DNA from: Aquimarina macrocephali JAMB N27
Lineage (GTDB): Bacteria; Bacteroidota; Bacteroidia; Flavobacteriales; Flavobacteriaceae
Length of the DNA stretch: 64,000 nucleotides
Direction of reading: 5' to 3'
NCBI RefSeq assembly: GCF_000520995.1
Contig: NZ_JACA01000051.1
Location: 1-64,000 of the forward strand
In this document: positions 61,298-64,000 of the stretch, piece after piece
Position numbering within the stretch: the stretch's first letter is position 1
Layout: each line of letters starts with the position of its first letter
Translations under genes and position numbers: made by a program
The notes under the pieces: generated by a model
Seen by the model: the letters and a program-made list of their open reading frames with translations, nothing else
The model's database searches: none
Told to the model about the DNA's origin: nothing

Positions 61298-63034
61298 ATG
61301 AAATTTTTTAAAATCATAGCTATTCTAATATTGCTTTTCTGTTTTAGTTGTAATGAACAAAAAGAGAAAGAGAAAGACCCATCGGTTCCATTACATCAAA
61401 TTATTGCAGAAATTGAAGAAAGAAAAGGCTATGATGAAGATGAATATCCTCTAGGTCTCTTTACCAAAGAGTATTTCAAAAAAGAAGCTGATTTTGCACA
61501 AAAAAAGATAGAAGAACTAAATGGTATTGATGCTGCACTACTCAAGGAGACTGATAAAATATCTCTTGAGTTATTAAAATTTACTTTGCAGAGAACTGTT
61601 GATTTTTATGAGTTCGAGGGGTATCTTAATCCTTTATTATCCGACTCTGGATTTCATAGTAATCTCAATTATATGGTTAGGCCATTGGCCAATTACAAGC
61701 AGGTCAAAAAATATCTGAACAAACTTAATGCAATCCCCGAATTCGTAGATCAGCATTTTATAAACTTACGAGAAGGTCTTGAAAAAGGAGTTTCTCAACC
61801 AAGAGTCATTTTTAAAGGATATGAATCAACATATAATGATCATATCGTTGATAGTGTTAAAAACAGTTATTTTTATTCTCCTTTTAAAAGTTTACCAGAG
61901 ATTTTAACCCAAACTCAAAAGGATTCGGTACGTAATGCTGCGAAAGAAACAATTAAAAACAAGGTTATTCCTCAGTTTAAAAGAATAAAAACATTCTTCG
62001 AAACCGAATATTTACCCAAGACAAGAACAGCCATTGGTGTATCCCAAACTCCAAAAGGCAAGGCATACTATCAAAACAAGATAAATTTTTATACCACGAG
62101 TACTACATATACTGCAGACGAGATTCATAATATCGGATTAAAAGAAGTAGCCAGAATAAAAGCTCAAATGGAGATCATCATAAAAGAGCTTAATTTCCAG
62201 GGTAGTTTTGCAGATTTTTTTAAATTTCTTCGTACCGATGAGCAATTCTATGCAAAAACGCCTGAAGAGCTGCTTATGATTGCCCGAGATATGGCTAAGC
62301 GAGCAGATGAACAGTTGCCTCGTTTTTTTAAGACATTACCCAGAAAACCATATGGAGTAGCCCCAGTACCAGATGCAATTGCTCCAAAATACACCAGTGG
62401 TCGATACGTAGGTACAGAAGCTAATAGTACAGATCCAGGGTATTATTGGGTAAACACGTATGATTTGCCTAGCAGAACATTATACACACTACCATCGCTT
62501 ACCGTACATGAAGCTGTACCCGGGCATCATTTGCAAGGCAGTTTAAACAATGAATTAGGGGATAGTATCCCACAGTTTAGAAAAAATTTATATCTATCTG
62601 CATATGGAGAAGGCTGGGGATTATATTCTGAGTTTCTGGCAGAGGAAATGGGGATGTATACTACACCTTATGAGCAATTTGGAAAACTAACCTATGAAAT
62701 GTGGCGTGCATGTCGCTTGGTAGTAGACACAGGGATTCATGCCAAAGGATGGACACGTGAACAAGTCATCGATTTTATGTCTTCGAATACAGCATTATCA
62801 TTACATGAAATACATACAGAAACCGATCGATATATTTCATGGCCAGGTCAGGCTTTGTCTTATAAAATTGGTGAATTAAAAATTAGAGAACTGCGTAAAA
62901 AAGCTGAAACTGCATTGGGAAGTAAATTTGATATTCATGAATTTCATGAAATAGTCCTTGAGCAAGGTACAGTTACGCTTTCAATTTTAGAAAACAGAAT
63001 TAACACTTATATCGAAAAAACAAAAAATGGCTAG
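61298..63034 (+). CDS. DUF885 metallopeptidase-like lipoprotein
   Basis: A 578-residue lipoprotein: lipobox FSC (Cys15) after a hydrophobic signal; ATG at 61298 preferred to an upstream TTG at 61289. The DUF885 zinc signature HEAVPGHH (His404, Glu405, His410, His411) and EGWGLYSEFLAEEMG are clear. Related proteins are predicted carboxypeptidase-like enzymes. Placed between the dehydrogenase and the epimerase, it may release hydroxyproline from peptides in the periplasm; that is inference. It overlaps the epimerase start by eight bases. Confidence 0.88.
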   Translation: MKFFKIIAILILLFCFSCNEQKEKEKDPSVPLHQIIAEIEERKGYDEDEYPLGLFTKEYFKKEADFAQKKIEELNGIDAALLKETDKISLELLKFTLQRTVDFYEFEGYLNPLLSDSGFHSNLNYMVRPLANYKQVKKYLNKLNAIPEFVDQHFINLREGLEKGVSQPRVIFKGYESTYNDHIVDSVKNSYFYSPFKSLPEILTQTQKDSVRNAAKETIKNKVIPQFKRIKTFFETEYLPKTRTAIGVSQTPKGKAYYQNKINFYTTSTTYTADEIHNIGLKEVARIKAQMEIIIKELNFQGSFADFFKFLRTDEQFYAKTPEELLMIARDMAKRADEQLPRFFKTLPRKPYGVAPVPDAIAPKYTSGRYVGTEANSTDPGYYWVNTYDLPSRTLYTLPSLTVHEAVPGHHLQGSLNNELGDSIPQFRKNLYLSAYGEGWGLYSEFLAEEMGMYTTPYEQFGKLTYEMWRACRLVVDTGIHAKGWTREQVIDFMSSNTALSLHEIHTETDRYISWPGQALSYKIGELKIRELRKKAETALGSKFDIHEFHEIVLEQGTVTLSILENRINTYIEKTKNG

Positions 63035-64000
63035 AACCACTTTCAAATGTATCGATGCTCATACTTGCGGAAACCCAGTGAGGGTTGTTACGACGGGCAG
63101 ACCTGATCTAATTGGAAAAACGATGAGCGAAAAACGTCAACATTTTCTTACAACATATGATTGGATAAGAAAAGGATTAATGTATGAGCCTCGAGGACAC
63201 GATATGATGAGTGGTAGTTTTTTATTCGAACCACACCACCCCGATAATGATTTTTCTATTCTATTTATAGAGACGTCTGGATGTCTACCTATGTGTGGCC
63301 ATGGTACTATTGGAACCATCACCATAGCCATAGAAGAAGGGTTAATACAACCCAAAACCCCAGGAAAAATTAGAATGGAAGCTCCAGCTGGACTCGTAGA
63401 AATAGAATACCAGCAAACAGATAAAAAAGTAGATTGGGTAAAACTCAAAAATGTAAAATCGTATCTGGCAGCAGAAGGTTTAACTATAGAATGCCCAGAA
63501 TTAGGAGAACTCGTTTTTGATGTTGCCTATGGTGGAAATTTTTATGCTATTGTAGATCCTCAAAAAAACTTTAGCGGGGTTCATGATTTTACTGCAAGTA
63601 AGCTAATCCAGTATTCTCAAGTGGTACGAGAACGTATTAACAAAAAATATCCTGACGCATTTATCCACCCAGAAAATGATACGATCAGAGATGTTAGCCA
63701 TATGCTTTGGACAGGAGACCCTATCAACCCAGATTCGTCGGGTAGAAATGCTGTTTTTTATGGAGATAAAGCTATCGACCGCTCTCCTTGCGGAACAGGA
63801 ACCTCTGCAAGAATAGCACAATTATATGCTAAAGGAAAACTACAACAAGGAGAAGAATTCGTTCATGAAAGTTTTATTGGAAGCACATTCATAGGTAGAG
63901 TCGAAGAAGAAACAGAACTAGGTAACATAAAAGCCATTATTCCAAGTATTCAAGGATGGGCAAAAGTTTATGGATACAACACTATCATTATTGATGATGA
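63027..64000 (+). CDS. 4-hydroxyproline epimerase (proline racemase family), 3' end cut by window
   Basis: The ATG at 63027 lies inside the end of the DUF885 gene (ATGGCTAG overlap). 324 codons are visible, without stop, so nearly the full length of about 333 residues. The two catalytic cysteines are Cys90 (MCGHGTIG) and Cys255 (DRSPCGTGTSA), with His92 and Asp251, the signature of HypRE-type 4-hydroxyproline epimerases. It converts trans-4-hydroxy-L-proline to cis-4-hydroxy-D-proline. The missing step, an FAD-dependent D-hydroxyproline dehydrogenase, probably lies beyond the window. Confidence 0.92.
   Translation, partial: MARTTFKCIDAHTCGNPVRVVTTGRPDLIGKTMSEKRQHFLTTYDWIRKGLMYEPRGHDMMSGSFLFEPHHPDNDFSILFIETSGCLPMCGHGTIGTITIAIEEGLIQPKTPGKIRMEAPAGLVEIEYQQTDKKVDWVKLKNVKSYLAAEGLTIECPELGELVFDVAYGGNFYAIVDPQKNFSGVHDFTASKLIQYSQVVRERINKKYPDAFIHPENDTIRDVSHMLWTGDPINPDSSGRNAVFYGDKAIDRSPCGTGTSARIAQLYAKGKLQQGEEFVHESFIGSTFIGRVEEETELGNIKAIIPSIQGWAKVYGYNTIIIDD

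Noticed and set aside
1..64000. CRISPR array, rRNA, prophage or transposase
   Set aside because: No regularly spaced repeats, rRNA sequence, integrase or transposase motif was seen on either strand.

Overview
The window is AT-rich DNA from a member of the Bacteroidota, most likely a marine Flavobacteriaceae close to Aquimarina (genus is a guess). The evidence is the Bacteroidota promoter signature TAnnTTTG, sometimes with TTG/TTTG about 19-20 bases upstream. Further support comes from a T9SS C-terminal sorting domain on a secreted protease, a DnaE with a fused N-terminal exonuclease, a mevalonate pathway, and ribosomal protein S16 with a long Ala/Glu-rich tail. Most of it looks like ordinary chromosome. 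I see no rRNA, CRISPR array, prophage or insertion sequence.

Layout. 1-3.1 kb: a FAD oxidoreductase and a membrane [4Fe-4S] protein, probably the end of a redox operon. 3.2-9.9 kb: an S41 peptidase, then a tight operon of a MORN-like secreted protein, two GT2 glycosyltransferases, a membrane mannosyltransferase-like protein and an alpha/beta hydrolase. 9.9-15.7 kb (minus): RluB-like pseudouridine synthase, nitrilase, and the isoprenoid genes mvaD, mevalonate kinase and a UbiA-type prenyltransferase. 16-24 kb: TspO, two regulators, a flavoprotein, GDPD, an ECF sigma factor with its partner, an acyl-CoA dehydrogenase and small secreted proteins. 24.3-32 kb: trmN6, rimM and rpsP (minus), a lipoprotein and dnaE. 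33-35.2 kb: thioredoxin, a DUF58 protein, tRNA-Asp and a small GIY-YIG nuclease gene lying between two copies of the tRNA-Asp 3' end plus its terminator. 35-41 kb: a SIMPL protein, a modular M4 protease, an AraC regulator and DUF456. 41-45.7 kb: a BlaI-M56 (BlaR1-like) sensory cluster with three TonB-C-terminal-like paralogues and a triple operator. 45.7-52.5 kb: ruvC, hemW (apparently lacking a canonical start codon), a cyclase family protein, small genes and a membrane MutS-like ATPase. 52.7-56.4 kb: two regulator modules (TetR-OsmC and MarR-GNAT) with operators over probably leaderless promoters. 56.4-64 kb: a PhyH-family enzyme with a halogenase-like metal site, then a trans-4-hydroxyproline catabolic operon (AraC regulator, DapA-like deaminase, 2,5-dioxovalerate dehydrogenase, DUF885 peptidase, 4-hydroxyproline epimerase) that runs off the right end.

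The most interesting signals are the tRNA-associated GIY-YIG cassette, the PhyH enzyme with HQT in place of HxD/E, the BlaI operator array with an M56-TonB-SPOR fusion, hemW with an apparent AUC start, a carbohydrate-binding module nested in a fibronectin domain, and a pseudouridine synthase with Glu where the catalytic Asp is expected. Family assignments come from motif reading alone; no database search was run.
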